NCBI GenBank assembly: GCA_032027085.1 | Contig: JAVSMS010000001.1 | Coordinates: 715,711-779,710 of the forward strand | Reading direction: 5' to 3' | Origin: Pseudorhodoplanes sp. | GTDB lineage: Bacteria > Pseudomonadota > Alphaproteobacteria > Rhizobiales > Xanthobacteraceae | Length of the DNA stretch: 64,000 bases | Shown: piece after piece, positions 46,038 to 55,064 of the stretch | How positions within the stretch are numbered: position 1 is the stretch's first letter | Layout: each line of letters opens with the position of its first letter | The notes under the pieces: generated by a model | Seen by the model: the letters and a program-made list of their open reading frames with translations, nothing else | Told to the model about the DNA's origin: nothing | Database searches by the model: none | Translations under genes and position numbers: made by a program

Positions 46038-48425
46038 ATGGGTGTGGCGTTGGACATCACTCGAGGTGAAACGCTGATCGGCAAGCGCGTCCCCAAGATG
46101 GACGCGCCGGAGAAGGCGAGCGGCAAGACCCGCTACATCCACGACATCAACCTGCCGGGTCAGCTTCATGCCAAGATCCTGCACGCCGGCGTCGTTCACG
46201 CCCGGATTGTTTCGATCGACACCAGCGCCGCCAGGGCGCTGCCGGGCGTGCACGCGGTGATCACCGCAGCCGACGTGCCCTGGCAACGGCCGATCGGCGT
46301 CGCCAAGGATCATCTGCCGCTTAAGACAGACCGCGTGCGTAGCCCGCGCGACGAGATCGCCGCGGTTGCGGCCGACAGCGCGGAAATTGCCGAAGCCGCG
46401 CTCAACCTGATCAAGGTTGTATATGACCCCCTCCCCATCGTGAGCAGTGCCGAGGACGCCCTGCAACCAGGCGCGCCGCTCCTGCACGGCGAGGAGCTGG
46501 CATGGACGTCACCTGACGGGCGCCGCGAAGTGCTGCACGCGCCCTCGCTTGACAACGTCGCCATGACATTCAACTACGCACAGGGCGATGTGACGTACGG
46601 CGAAGCGGAGTCCGACGCGGTCGTCGAGGACGTCTTCTGGCTGCATTACGTCACGCATTGCTGCATGGGTGTCTCCGGCGTCATCGCCGAGTTCGAAGCC
46701 AATGAAAACCTGCGGCTCTACTCGAACACGCAAGTACCGTTCCTGCACAAGCGCGAATTTGCCGAACTTCTCGGTATTGATCCGGGCCGGGTCCGTATCA
46801 TCCAGCCGCCCATCGGCGGCGGTTTCGGTTCTAAACTCGATATCTATCCGTTTGAACCGATTGCGATCTTCCTGGCGAAGATCACGCGGCGACCGATCAA
46901 GCTTGTCTTTACGCGCGAAGAGGAATTCATGGCCTCTCCGACGCGCCAGCCTGTCTTGCTCAGGCTCCGTTCCGGCTGCAAGCGCGACGGCACCTTGACC
47001 TTCCGCACCATTGATACGCTGCATGATAACGGCGCGTATACGTCCTGGGGGGCGACGACGCCCTTCGTGATGATGCAGACGTTTTCATCGCTGTACCGCG
47101 TGCCGCATTGCCAATATCGCACACGTGCAGTGTACACCAACAATCCTTACGCCGGCTCCTTCCGCGGCTACGGCAACCTGCAGGCGACGTTCGCGGTCGA
47201 AGCGCATATGGACAAGCTTGCCGATGCGATCGGCATGGACCCCCTCGCCTTCCGCTTCAAGAACGCGCAGGAACCGGGCGAGGTCACGCCGCAAGGCATG
47301 TTGTTCAAATCCTGCGGCTTCAAGGACTGTCTGGAGACGGCGGCCTTGCGCAGCGATTACAGCCGCAAGCACGCCGAATACCGGGCGAAATGGCACGACG
47401 GGAATCCAGTCAAGCGCGGCGTCGGCATGGCCTCGATGCTGCATGTCGCCGGGGGCGCAAAAATCTATCCGTCCGATGGCTGCGGCACGATCCTCAAGAT
47501 CGATGACTTCGCGCATGTGACCCTGATCACCGGGGCCTCGGAGATCGGTCAGGGCTCCGAAACGGTGCTGGCGCAACTCGTTTGCGAGGAGTTGGCCCTG
47601 CCTCTGTCAGCCGTGACGGTGGTCAACAACGACACCGATATCACACCCTGGGACGTGGGCGTGCACGCATCGCGCACCACCTTCATCGCCGGCAATTCGG
47701 CGATCGGCGCAGCGCGCAAGGCGAAGGCAAAGATTCTCGCTGCGGCTTCGGCAAAGTTCGAGCTGCCGGTCGATCGCCTCGAACTGCGCGCCGGCCACAT
47801 CGTGGAGAAGGACAGCGGCAACAGATTCATCGAGATCGGCAAGCTGATCCGCTCGCTCCACTTCTCCGACAAGGCTGAGCTGGTCATGACGACGCATTAT
47901 TACGAGCCGCCGAGCCAGCATCAGGATCGTGAATTCAAGGGCGACGTATCCGCGGCTTATGCCTGGGCCACGCAGGTCGTCGAGGTCGAGGTCGACACGA
48001 TGACCGGCATCGTGCGGCTGCTCCGCGTCACCGGCGCGCATGACGTCGGGCGCGTGCTTAACCGCCTCGGCATCGAGGGCCAGATCGAGGGCGGCATCGT
48101 CATGGGACAGGGCTATGCCACGACCGAAGACCTGATCGTTGAGAATGGCGTCGTGCGCAACCCCAGCTTCCGCGACTACAAGCTTGTCACCGCGCCCGAG
48201 ATTCCTGAAATCGACATTTCGTTCATTGAGACGATGGACGGCGAGGGTCCGCAGGGCGCCAAGGGCGTCGGCGAAGCACCAGCCATCTGTGTTGCGGCGG
48301 CGGTCGCCAACGCGATCTACAACGCCACCGGCGTCAGGCTCTATGCCTTGCCGTTCACGCCGGAAAATGTCTATCGGGCGCTCAAGCAGCAGGCGCGGCC
48401 GCCGGTCTGGAGGGTCGCGCCGTGA
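46038..48425 (+). CDS. Molybdenum hydroxylase large subunit (XdhB/CoxL-like)
   Basis: 795-residue molybdopterin-binding subunit. Motifs include GGGFGSK (pterin contact), [15 protein letters not shown] (where CO dehydrogenase has AYRCSFR) and the catalytic glutamate in KGVGEAP near the C-terminus. This is a xanthine-dehydrogenase-type hydroxylase, not CO dehydrogenase. It would insert a water-derived hydroxyl into its substrate. ATG 46038 follows AAGGAG. Embedded between the mutase and a CoA-transferase, it probably acts on the pathway substrate; no dedicated maturation (XdhC-type) gene is seen. Confidence 0.93.
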   Translation: MGVALDITRGETLIGKRVPKMDAPEKASGKTRYIHDINLPGQLHAKILHAGVVHARIVSIDTSAARALPGVHAVITAADVPWQRPIGVAKDHLPLKTDRVRSPRDEIAAVAADSAEIAEAALNLIKVVYDPLPIVSSAEDALQPGAPLLHGEELAWTSPDGRREVLHAPSLDNVAMTFNYAQGDVTYGEAESDAVVEDVFWLHYVTHCCMGVSGVIAEFEANENLRLYSNTQVPFLHKREFAELLGIDPGRVRIIQPPIGGGFGSKLDIYPFEPIAIFLAKITRRPIKLVFTREEEFMASPTRQPVLLRLRSGCKRDGTLTFRTIDTLHDNGAYTSWGATTPFVMMQTFSSLYRVPHCQYRTRAVYTNNPYAGSFRGYGNLQATFAVEAHMDKLADAIGMDPLAFRFKNAQEPGEVTPQGMLFKSCGFKDCLETAALRSDYSRKHAEYRAKWHDGNPVKRGVGMASMLHVAGGAKIYPSDGCGTILKIDDFAHVTLITGASEIGQGSETVLAQLVCEELALPLSAVTVVNNDTDITPWDVGVHASRTTFIAGNSAIGAARKAKAKILAAASAKFELPVDRLELRAGHIVEKDSGNRFIEIGKLIRSLHFSDKAELVMTTHYYEPPSQHQDREFKGDVSAAYAWATQVVEVEVDTMTGIVRLLRVTGAHDVGRVLNRLGIEGQIEGGIVMGQGYATTEDLIVENGVVRNPSFRDYKLVTAPEIPEIDISFIETMDGEGPQGAKGVGEAPAICVAAAVANAIYNATGVRLYALPFTPENVYRALKQQARPPVWRVAP

Positions 48426-49612
48426 AACGCTACACCGTGCTGAGCATGGAGCAGGCTCTGTCGCTGCCATCGGCGACACTGCGCTTTGCTCAGCTTGGAT
48501 GGCGCGTGATCCGCATCGAAGCCACGCCTTCCGGCAACGGCCTGCCCGGTGATCCCAACCGCTATATCGGCAGCCGGATCGCCGACGACGACCGGCGCAG
48601 CTATTTCATTGCACCGAATGTCGGCAAGGAAGCGATCGCTCTCAACCTGAAGGATCAGACCGCGCAGGAGGTGTTGCGGCGGCTGATCACGGCGCTCGAT
48701 GTCGATGTGTTCTGCTGCAACACCGTGCCGTCGCGCTACCAGTCGCTCGGCATCGACTATGCGACCTTGTCGGCGGCGAAGCCGGACCTGATCTGGGCGG
48801 GTATTTCGGCCATGGGGCCGGCTTATCCCAATGCACCGGGCTATGACCCGGTGATCCAGGCGATGTGCGGTTACATGGAAGTGACGGGTCATCCGGAGGG
48901 CACGCCGACAGTGATGGGATTGCCGGTGATCGACCTGAAAGCCGGCGACGAGGTCTATTCCAACATCCTGCTCGCCTTGCTCGAACGCAGCGCGACGGGG
49001 CGTGGCAAAGAGATCAATATCTCCATGCTGCAAGCGGCCGCGTCCTGGCTGATCACCGTGCTGCCCCTCATCGATTTCGGGTGTCAGCCGAACGAGATCA
49101 CGCGCGCCGGCAACGAGCATCGCAAATTCATTCCGACCAACGTCTATCCGGCCAAGGACGGCTTCATCTATCTGGCGATCGGCAGCGATGTTCAGTGGCG
49201 ACGGCTTACCGGATCGGAGAAATTCAAGAGTCTCGCCAACGACGTGCGCGCGACCAACGAGGGACGCCATATCGAGCGCAACTCGATTCACCGCGACATG
49301 GCGGCGGTGACGATCAACTACATGGCCGACGAGCTCCTGTCGGACTTGCGTGCTGCCACAATTCCGGCGACGAAAATCTTCGATATCCGGCAGGTCCGCG
49401 AATTGCCGCAGCTTGCCGACAAGCTGACGCGCACCGCCCTGCCGGATGGCCGTGTTGTGCACATGCAGCCGATGGCGGTCGACATCCCGAACGCCTCTCT
49501 CGATCTGCCCTTCCCGCCGAAATACGGAGACGATACCCGCAAGGTTCTGGCTGAAGCGGGATACACCACAGGCGAGATCGACGCGCTCGCCGCATCGGGT
49601 GCTGTTGCATGA
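48422..49612 (+). CDS. Class III CoA-transferase (CaiB/BaiF family)
   Basis: 396-residue family III CoA-transferase. It has [18 protein letters not shown], the [31 protein letters not shown] segment and the probable catalytic aspartate in [16 protein letters not shown], followed by [17 protein letters not shown]. Transfers CoA between a pathway acyl-CoA and a free acid. Overlaps the molybdenum subunit gene and the V4R gene by 4 bp each, so it is in the same transcript. It offers a second way, besides the ligase, to activate substrate. Confidence 0.92.
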   Translation: MKRYTVLSMEQALSLPSATLRFAQLGWRVIRIEATPSGNGLPGDPNRYIGSRIADDDRRSYFIAPNVGKEAIALNLKDQTAQEVLRRLITALDVDVFCCNTVPSRYQSLGIDYATLSAAKPDLIWAGISAMGPAYPNAPGYDPVIQAMCGYMEVTGHPEGTPTVMGLPVIDLKAGDEVYSNILLALLERSATGRGKEINISMLQAAASWLITVLPLIDFGCQPNEITRAGNEHRKFIPTNVYPAKDGFIYLAIGSDVQWRRLTGSEKFKSLANDVRATNEGRHIERNSIHRDMAAVTINYMADELLSDLRAATIPATKIFDIRQVRELPQLADKLTRTALPDGRVVHMQPMAVDIPNASLDLPFPPKYGDDTRKVLAEAGYTTGEIDALAASGAVA

Positions 49613-50169
49613 GCGCATCGGCTTCATTCAGGGAGCGGTTGACATTCGACGAACACCGCGGCGAATGGCGCGACGGCGATGCGCGCTATTTGATGATCCG
49701 TCACGATTCGCTGACGGGCATGTTTGGCCTGTTGCCCGCGGCAACGCGGCAAGCCGCGCTTGATGCATTTGCCGAATCGGTGGCGAGCCACGGTCGTCGC
49801 TCGGTTGAAAACTATTGCCAAACAGCTCCGGCGACCGAGTCACTCATGGACGTGATTGCGGAAACCGCAGCACAGCTCGGCTGGGGGCGCTGGCGCTTCG
49901 AGCGCGCCGCCGAAGATGAGATCCGTCTTGTCGTGACGAACAGCCCGTTCGCTGCCGGCGCGGGAGAAGCGCAAGAACCGGTCTGCGCTGCGGTTATCGG
50001 CATGCTGCGTGCAGTTGGCGGAACGATCTTCGGAATGCCGGCGGTTGCGGAGGAGATTTCGTGCGCCGCAGCCGGCCGCAGCGACACCTGCCGGTTTGTC
50101 GTGCGTCCGCACACGTCCAGGCCCGAGCGTCTGCCGATTTCTGGTCATGATCCGCCATGGCCGACGTGA
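49609..50169 (+). CDS. V4R-domain (4-vinyl reductase-like) small-molecule-binding protein
   Basis: 186-residue protein. Its C-terminal half fits the V4R domain pattern ([29 protein letters not shown]) found in bacteriochlorophyll protein BchJ and in effector domains of XylR/DmpR-type regulators. No DNA-binding or AAA+ domain is attached. It overlaps the CoA-transferase start by 4 bp. It may bind a hydrophobic pathway intermediate or the transporter ligand; enzymatic activity is not predicted. Confidence 0.75.
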   Translation: MSASASFRERLTFDEHRGEWRDGDARYLMIRHDSLTGMFGLLPAATRQAALDAFAESVASHGRRSVENYCQTAPATESLMDVIAETAAQLGWGRWRFERAAEDEIRLVVTNSPFAAGAGEAQEPVCAAVIGMLRAVGGTIFGMPAVAEEISCAAAGRSDTCRFVVRPHTSRPERLPISGHDPPWPT

Positions 50170-50287
50170 TCGCGTCTCTGATCGCATCTGCGAACGGACA
50201 CGATACCTGCTTCGCGCATCGCGCGGGGTCCCAAAGCACAGAAATGCATCGCATGAACGATGCAGCTACCTAGAGGAGGAAATGACA

Positions 50288-51427
50288 ATGTCGAGACGCA
50301 GTTTTCTGCTGGCATCCGCCCTGCTCGCCTCGCTCGCCTGTGCGGCGTCGGCGCAGGAAGTAACCGTTGGCGTTACGCTCGGGGCAACCGGTCCGGGCGC
50401 GTCGCTCGGTATCCATTACAAGAACGCCTTCCAGCTCTTTCCGAAAACCTTGGGCGGCCATCCCGTCAAGTACATCATCCTTGAAGACGCGACCGATCCG
50501 GCCAATGCAGCGAAGAACGCGCGCAAGCTGATCGCCGAAGACAAGGTCGACGTCATCATGGGATCGGTGTCCGTTCCCTCCACGACGCAGGTGGCACAGA
50601 TCGCAACCGAAGCGAAAACGCCAATGATTGCGCTTTCACCGGTGGCCTTGCCGCCTGACAAGCTTGAGTGGACGTTTGTCGTGCCGCAACCGGTCCCGCT
50701 GATGATGAGCGCGGTCGTCGAGCACATGAAGACCAAAGGCGTCAAAACGGTTGGCTATGTCGGCTTCTCGGATTCCTGGGGAGATCTCGTGCTGAAGGCG
50801 CTGGAACAGCACGCGAATCCCGCGGGCATCAAGGTTGTGACGAACGAACGCTATGCGCGTGCCGATACCAGCGTGACCGGACAGGTGATCAAGGTTCTGG
50901 CAGCAAACCCTGATGCCGTCGTCGTCGGCGGCTCAGGTACAGGCGGCGCCCTGCCCCATCTCGGTTTGGTGGAACGAGGCTACAAAAAGCAAATCTATCA
51001 CAATCACGGAACGGTGAATCGCGAATTCATCAAGGTGGGCTCCAAGGCAGTCGAGGGCGCCATCGCGCCGACCGGGCCGCTGATCGTTCCGGAAGAATTG
51101 CCCGCCGACAATCCGATCAAGAAAGTGGCCGGCGAATTCATCCAGCGCTATGAGCAGACATTCGGCGCAGGAAGCCGCAATGCCTTCGCCGGCTACAGCT
51201 ATGACGGCTTTCTGCTCTTGAATGCGGCCGTGCCTGGTGCCATGGCGAAAGCCAAGCCAGGAACGCCGGAATTCCGGTCAGCACTGCGCGACGCCATCGA
51301 ATCGGCGAAGAACGTCGTCGGAGCGCACGGCATCTACAACATGACAGCCAAGGATCACACCGGCCTTGACAATCGGGCGCGCGTGCTCGTGCAGGTAAAG
51401 GACGGAGCCTGGCGCCTGATGAAATAA
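50288..51427 (+). CDS. Periplasmic substrate-binding protein of second Liv-type transporter
   Basis: 379-residue type I binding protein. Signal peptide MSRRSFLLASALLASLACAASA precedes QEVTVGVTLGATGPGASLGI. A lobe contains DKVDVIMGSVSVPSTTQVAQIA. ATG 50288 lies seven bases after GAGGAGG; ATG 50282 is too close to it, and a longer frame overlaps the V4R gene. It probably captures the compound degraded by the upstream enzymes. Confidence 0.92.
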   Translation: MSRRSFLLASALLASLACAASAQEVTVGVTLGATGPGASLGIHYKNAFQLFPKTLGGHPVKYIILEDATDPANAAKNARKLIAEDKVDVIMGSVSVPSTTQVAQIATEAKTPMIALSPVALPPDKLEWTFVVPQPVPLMMSAVVEHMKTKGVKTVGYVGFSDSWGDLVLKALEQHANPAGIKVVTNERYARADTSVTGQVIKVLAANPDAVVVGGSGTGGALPHLGLVERGYKKQIYHNHGTVNREFIKVGSKAVEGAIAPTGPLIVPEELPADNPIKKVAGEFIQRYEQTFGAGSRNAFAGYSYDGFLLLNAAVPGAMAKAKPGTPEFRSALRDAIESAKNVVGAHGIYNMTAKDHTGLDNRARVLVQVKDGAWRLMK

Positions 51428-51442
51428 GGGAAAGCGGAGCAG

Positions 51443-51470
51443 CGGAAGGAGGCGCGATCGCCTCCTTCCG
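51443..51470 (+). terminator. Hairpin between binding-protein and permease genes
   Basis: Perfect 12-bp inverted repeat (CGGAAGGAGGCG / CGCCTCCTTCCG) with a CGAT loop, without a T-run. Same position as the hairpin in the first Liv operon; likely partial termination or mRNA stabilisation favouring the binding protein. Confidence 0.6.
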
Positions 51471-51487
51471 GCCCCGCGACCGGCGTC

Positions 51488-52528
51488 ATGACGATCGATA
51501 TCGCGCTCTGGCTGACTCAGGACGCCGTGACCAACGGCGCCGTGTACGCATTGCTCGCGCTGGCGCTTGTGCTTGTCTACACGGTGACGCGCGTCATCTT
51601 TGTTCCGCAGGGCGAGTTTATTTCTTTTGCGGCGCTGTCGCTTGCCACCTTGCAGGCAGGCAAAGTGCCGGGCACCGTCTACCTTCTGATAGCGGGTGGC
51701 GCTCTCGTAGCCCTTCTTGATGGCGCGGCAGCCTTTCGGTCCGGTCATCTGCGACGGCTGTTCGGGATCGGACTCCTTAACATCGGGTTGCCGGCGTTAG
51801 TCGCCGCTGCTGCCTGGTTTGCGGCGCAACGTCCCGATAATCTATGGCTTCAAATGCTGGTGACGCTTGCGATCGTAACCCCATTCGGACCGATTATCTA
51901 TCGCCTGGCGTTTCAGCCGCTCGCCGAAATGTCGGTCCTTGTCCTTCTCATCGTCGCCGTCGCCGTCCATTACCTATTGACCGGTCTCGGATTGGTGTTC
52001 TTCGGCGGTGAGGGACTGCGTTCGTCTCCCTGGTCCGATTTCTCTCTCCACGTCGGCGTCCTCAACATCACGGCGCAGAGCCTGTGGGTGATCTTTTCCA
52101 GTTTCGTTCTAATCTTCGCGCTCTGGCTGTTGTTCGAACGCACGCTCTATGGCAAGGCGTTGCGCGCGACTGCGATTAACCGCGTCGGCGCGCGGCTCGT
52201 CGGCATATCGGCGGCGTTCGCAGGCTCGCTCAGCTTCACCCTCGCCGCGCTGATCGGGGCAATTGCCGGAATTCTGATCTCGCCGATCACCACAATCTAT
52301 TACGACACCGGCTTTCTGATCAGCCTCAAGGGATTCGTCGGAGCCATCATCGGTGGCATGGTCAGCTACCCGCTGGCCGCGGCCGGCGCGCTGCTGGTCG
52401 GATTTCTGGAGTCGTTCTCCTCATTCTGGTGGAGCGCGTTCAAGGAATCGATCGTGTTCACCCTGATCATCCCGGTGCTGCTGTGGCGATCGCTGACGAC
52501 GCGCCACATCGAAGAGGACGATGAGTGA
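51488..52528 (+). CDS. Second Liv-type ABC transporter permease (LivH-like)
   Basis: 346-residue membrane permease with about nine hydrophobic segments. It opens with the LivH pattern [30 protein letters not shown] and carries the ATPase-contact loop [16 protein letters not shown]. It is longer than LivH by about 40 residues, with an insertion around residues 65-125 that includes extra hydrophobic sequence. Its stop overlaps the start of the permease-ATPase fusion by one base. Confidence 0.9.
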   Translation: MTIDIALWLTQDAVTNGAVYALLALALVLVYTVTRVIFVPQGEFISFAALSLATLQAGKVPGTVYLLIAGGALVALLDGAAAFRSGHLRRLFGIGLLNIGLPALVAAAAWFAAQRPDNLWLQMLVTLAIVTPFGPIIYRLAFQPLAEMSVLVLLIVAVAVHYLLTGLGLVFFGGEGLRSSPWSDFSLHVGVLNITAQSLWVIFSSFVLIFALWLLFERTLYGKALRATAINRVGARLVGISAAFAGSLSFTLAALIGAIAGILISPITTIYYDTGFLISLKGFVGAIIGGMVSYPLAAAGALLVGFLESFSSFWWSAFKESIVFTLIIPVLLWRSLTTRHIEEDDE

Positions 52529-54300
52529 TGTCGCGGTCGGCTGCTGGAATCGCGCTGCTTGGGTTGCTGGCGGTTGCACCCTTTCTGCTGTCGGATTTTC
52601 ACGTCGCTTTGCTCAACTATATCGGGCTCGCCAGCATCGTGACGCTTGGTTTAGTGCTATTGACGGGCGTCGCCGGGCTCACCTCATTCGGACAGGCAGC
52701 CTTCGTCGGCATTGGTGCATATACCAGCGCCGTGCTCACCACCTCGTACGGCATTTCGCCGTGGCTCACGCTTCCCGCCGGTTTGGCGCTGATTGCGGTC
52801 GTCGCACTTTTCCTTGGCACAATTACGCTGCGCCTTTCTGGCCACTTTCTTCCGCTGGGCACCATCGCCTGGGGCATCGCCATCTATTTCATGTTCGGCA
52901 ACCTGGAGATACTGGGCAAATACAGCGGCATCGCCGAGATCCCTCCCATCCAGCTATTCAGCAACCCGCTCAGCGACGGGCGAGAGATCTATTATCCGAT
53001 CTGGATCGTCACGATCGGCATGATGTTTGCGGTTCGCAACTTGCTTGATTCACGCGTCGGCCGCGCAGTCCGGGCCCTGAAATCGCGCGGCACCATGGCG
53101 GAAAGTGTCGGCGTCGACACAAGCCGGCTGAAGATCATCATCTTCCTGCTCGCCGCACTCCTCGCCGGCATGTCCGGGTGGCTCTACGCACATTTCATGC
53201 GCTACGTGAACCCAACCCCTTTCAACATCAATTCCGGGATCGACTACCTGTTCATGGCTGTGATCGGCGGGTCGAGCCATGTCTGGGGCGCCGTTATCGG
53301 CGCAGGCGTTCTTACCCTGCTCAAGGAATGGCTCAAGGATATTCTGCCAAAGCTGATCGAGCACAGCGGCAACTACGAGATCGTCGTATTTGGGCTGCTG
53401 ATCGTCGTGCTCATGCACCGCACCCGCGACGGAATATTGCCGTTCCTCATGCGTCTTCTCCCAGCGGGCGAGCGTCCAAAGCCGCCTGCGGCCGCTCCGG
53501 CACTGCCCAGGCGGCCGCGGCCTGCGAACGGCGAGCGCCTGCTTGAAGTGCGCCAGGTCCAAAAGAGCTTCGAGGCACTGGCGGCAGTGCGTGACCTGTC
53601 ATTCGAATTGTATGCAGGCGAAATCCTTGGCTTGATCGGCCCGAACGGCGCCGGCAAAACCACGATGTTCAACCTCGTCAGCGGCGTGTTGCCGGCCAAT
53701 GGCGGCGAGATTTGCTTTCGGGGCGAACGCATCGACCGGCTGCATGCGCGCGAGATCGCCCGCCGCGGAATCGCCCGCACCTTTCAGCACGCCAATATTT
53801 TGCCGGGCATGACCGTGCTCGACAACGTTGCGCTCGGTGCTCATCTGCGCGGTACGGCCGGCGTCGTTTCAGCCTCGCTTAGGCTCGATCGTGCCGACGA
53901 AGCGCGCCTGTTGTGGGAAGCAAGGACGCGGATCGAGCAGGTCGGCCTAGCCGCACACATGTTCGACCATGCTGGCAATCTCTCGCTCGGATCGCAGCGA
54001 ACGGTCGAGATCGCCCGTGCGATGTGCGCGGACCCGGTGCTTCTCCTTTTGGACGAGCCGGCAGCCGGGCTGCGGCATCTCGAAAAACAAAGGCTGGCCG
54101 ACCTTCTGCGCGATCTGCGCGAAGCCGGTATCAGCATACTGCTGGTCGAGCACGACATGGATTTCGTGATGGGTCTGGTCGACCGTCTCGTGGTGATGAA
54201 TTTCGGCGAGAAGCTGAGCGAAGGCGCGCCGCACCAGGTCCAGCGCGATCCGGCGGTGATCGAGGCCTATCTGGGAGGCATCAATGAGCTTGTTGCTTGA
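52528..54300 (+). CDS. Fused Liv-type permease and ATPase (LivM-LivG)
   Basis: 590-residue fusion. Residues 1-310 are the LivM permease ([36 protein letters not shown] contact loop). A proline/alanine-rich linker (about 312-335, [16 protein letters not shown]) leads to a LivG ATPase with Walker [13 protein letters not shown], the switch region and [15 protein letters not shown]. The LivG-like signature reads [14 protein letters not shown] 52528. Such fusions occur in several proteobacterial Liv clusters. Confidence 0.92.
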   Translation: MSRSAAGIALLGLLAVAPFLLSDFHVALLNYIGLASIVTLGLVLLTGVAGLTSFGQAAFVGIGAYTSAVLTTSYGISPWLTLPAGLALIAVVALFLGTITLRLSGHFLPLGTIAWGIAIYFMFGNLEILGKYSGIAEIPPIQLFSNPLSDGREIYYPIWIVTIGMMFAVRNLLDSRVGRAVRALKSRGTMAESVGVDTSRLKIIIFLLAALLAGMSGWLYAHFMRYVNPTPFNINSGIDYLFMAVIGGSSHVWGAVIGAGVLTLLKEWLKDILPKLIEHSGNYEIVVFGLLIVVLMHRTRDGILPFLMRLLPAGERPKPPAAAPALPRRPRPANGERLLEVRQVQKSFEALAAVRDLSFELYAGEILGLIGPNGAGKTTMFNLVSGVLPANGGEICFRGERIDRLHAREIARRGIARTFQHANILPGMTVLDNVALGAHLRGTAGVVSASLRLDRADEARLLWEARTRIEQVGLAAHMFDHAGNLSLGSQRTVEIARAMCADPVLLLLDEPAAGLRHLEKQRLADLLRDLREAGISILLVEHDMDFVMGLVDRLVVMNFGEKLSEGAPHQVQRDPAVIEAYLGGINELVA

Positions 54301-55027
54301 TGTGCAAGGGCTCAGCGCCGCCTACGGCAAGGTTGAGGCCTTGCACGGCATCCATATCAACGTGCCGCGCGGCAAGATCGTCACTGTGATCGGCCCCAAC
54401 GGCGCCGGCAAGACAACGCTGCTTGCGGTCCTGATGGGATTGCTGGCGGGACGCGGGACGGTGACCTACGACGGCAATGACATTTCCGGCTGCACGACCG
54501 AGACGCGGGTGGCACAAGGACTTTGCCTTGTCCCGGAGCGGCGCGAGCTGTTCGGCGGGTTGCGGGTTGAAGACAACCTTTTGCTGGGGGCATTCCCGCG
54601 TATCGGCAAGGCGACGCAAGCCATCCGGTCCGACCTGGACGGCGTCTATCAGCGCTTCCCGCGCCTGCTTGAGCGGCGCAACCAACTCGCAGGCACGCTG
54701 TCGGGTGGTGAGCGACAGATGCTTGCCCTCGGCCGGGCGTTGATGGCCAAGCCGCAGTTGCTCATGCTGGACGAGCCGAGCCTCGGGCTCGCGCCGCGCA
54801 TCGTACGTGACACCTTTTACGCTATTGCCGATCTCAGACGCTCCGGCGTCTCGATCCTGCTCGTCGAACAAAATGCGCACGCCGCATTGCAGGTGGCCGA
54901 CTACGGCTATGTGCTCGAGACTGGCGAAGTTGTCCTTGAAGGCACCGCCTGTGCGCTGGCCAGCAATCCGCGTGTGATACAAACCTATCTCGGCCTGTCC
55001 GGGCGTTTTGCGCGTACTACGATATGA
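54284..55027 (+). CDS. Second Liv-type ABC transporter ATP-binding protein (LivF-like)
   Basis: 247-residue ATPase with Walker [13 protein letters not shown], signature LSGGERQMLALGRAL and Walker B LLMLDEPSLGLAPRIV. Overlaps the permease-ATPase fusion by 17 bp and is the last gene of the catabolic operon. It completes the second transporter with the fused LivG. Confidence 0.92.
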   Translation: MSLLLDVQGLSAAYGKVEALHGIHINVPRGKIVTVIGPNGAGKTTLLAVLMGLLAGRGTVTYDGNDISGCTTETRVAQGLCLVPERRELFGGLRVEDNLLLGAFPRIGKATQAIRSDLDGVYQRFPRLLERRNQLAGTLSGGERQMLALGRALMAKPQLLMLDEPSLGLAPRIVRDTFYAIADLRRSGVSILLVEQNAHAALQVADYGYVLETGEVVLEGTACALASNPRVIQTYLGLSGRFARTTI

Positions 55028-55064
55028 ACCAAGTTGCGGTCGGTCGAACGCATGGCCGACCTGC

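Noticed and set aside
46038-48425. Aerobic CO dehydrogenase large subunit
   Set aside because: The CO dehydrogenase loop AYRCSFR is absent; the segment reads SFRGYGN, as in xanthine-dehydrogenase-type hydroxylases.
50009-50287. Long N-terminal extension of the second binding protein
   Set aside because: The signal peptide begins at 50288 right after GAGGAGG; the upstream part is a shadow of the V4R gene.
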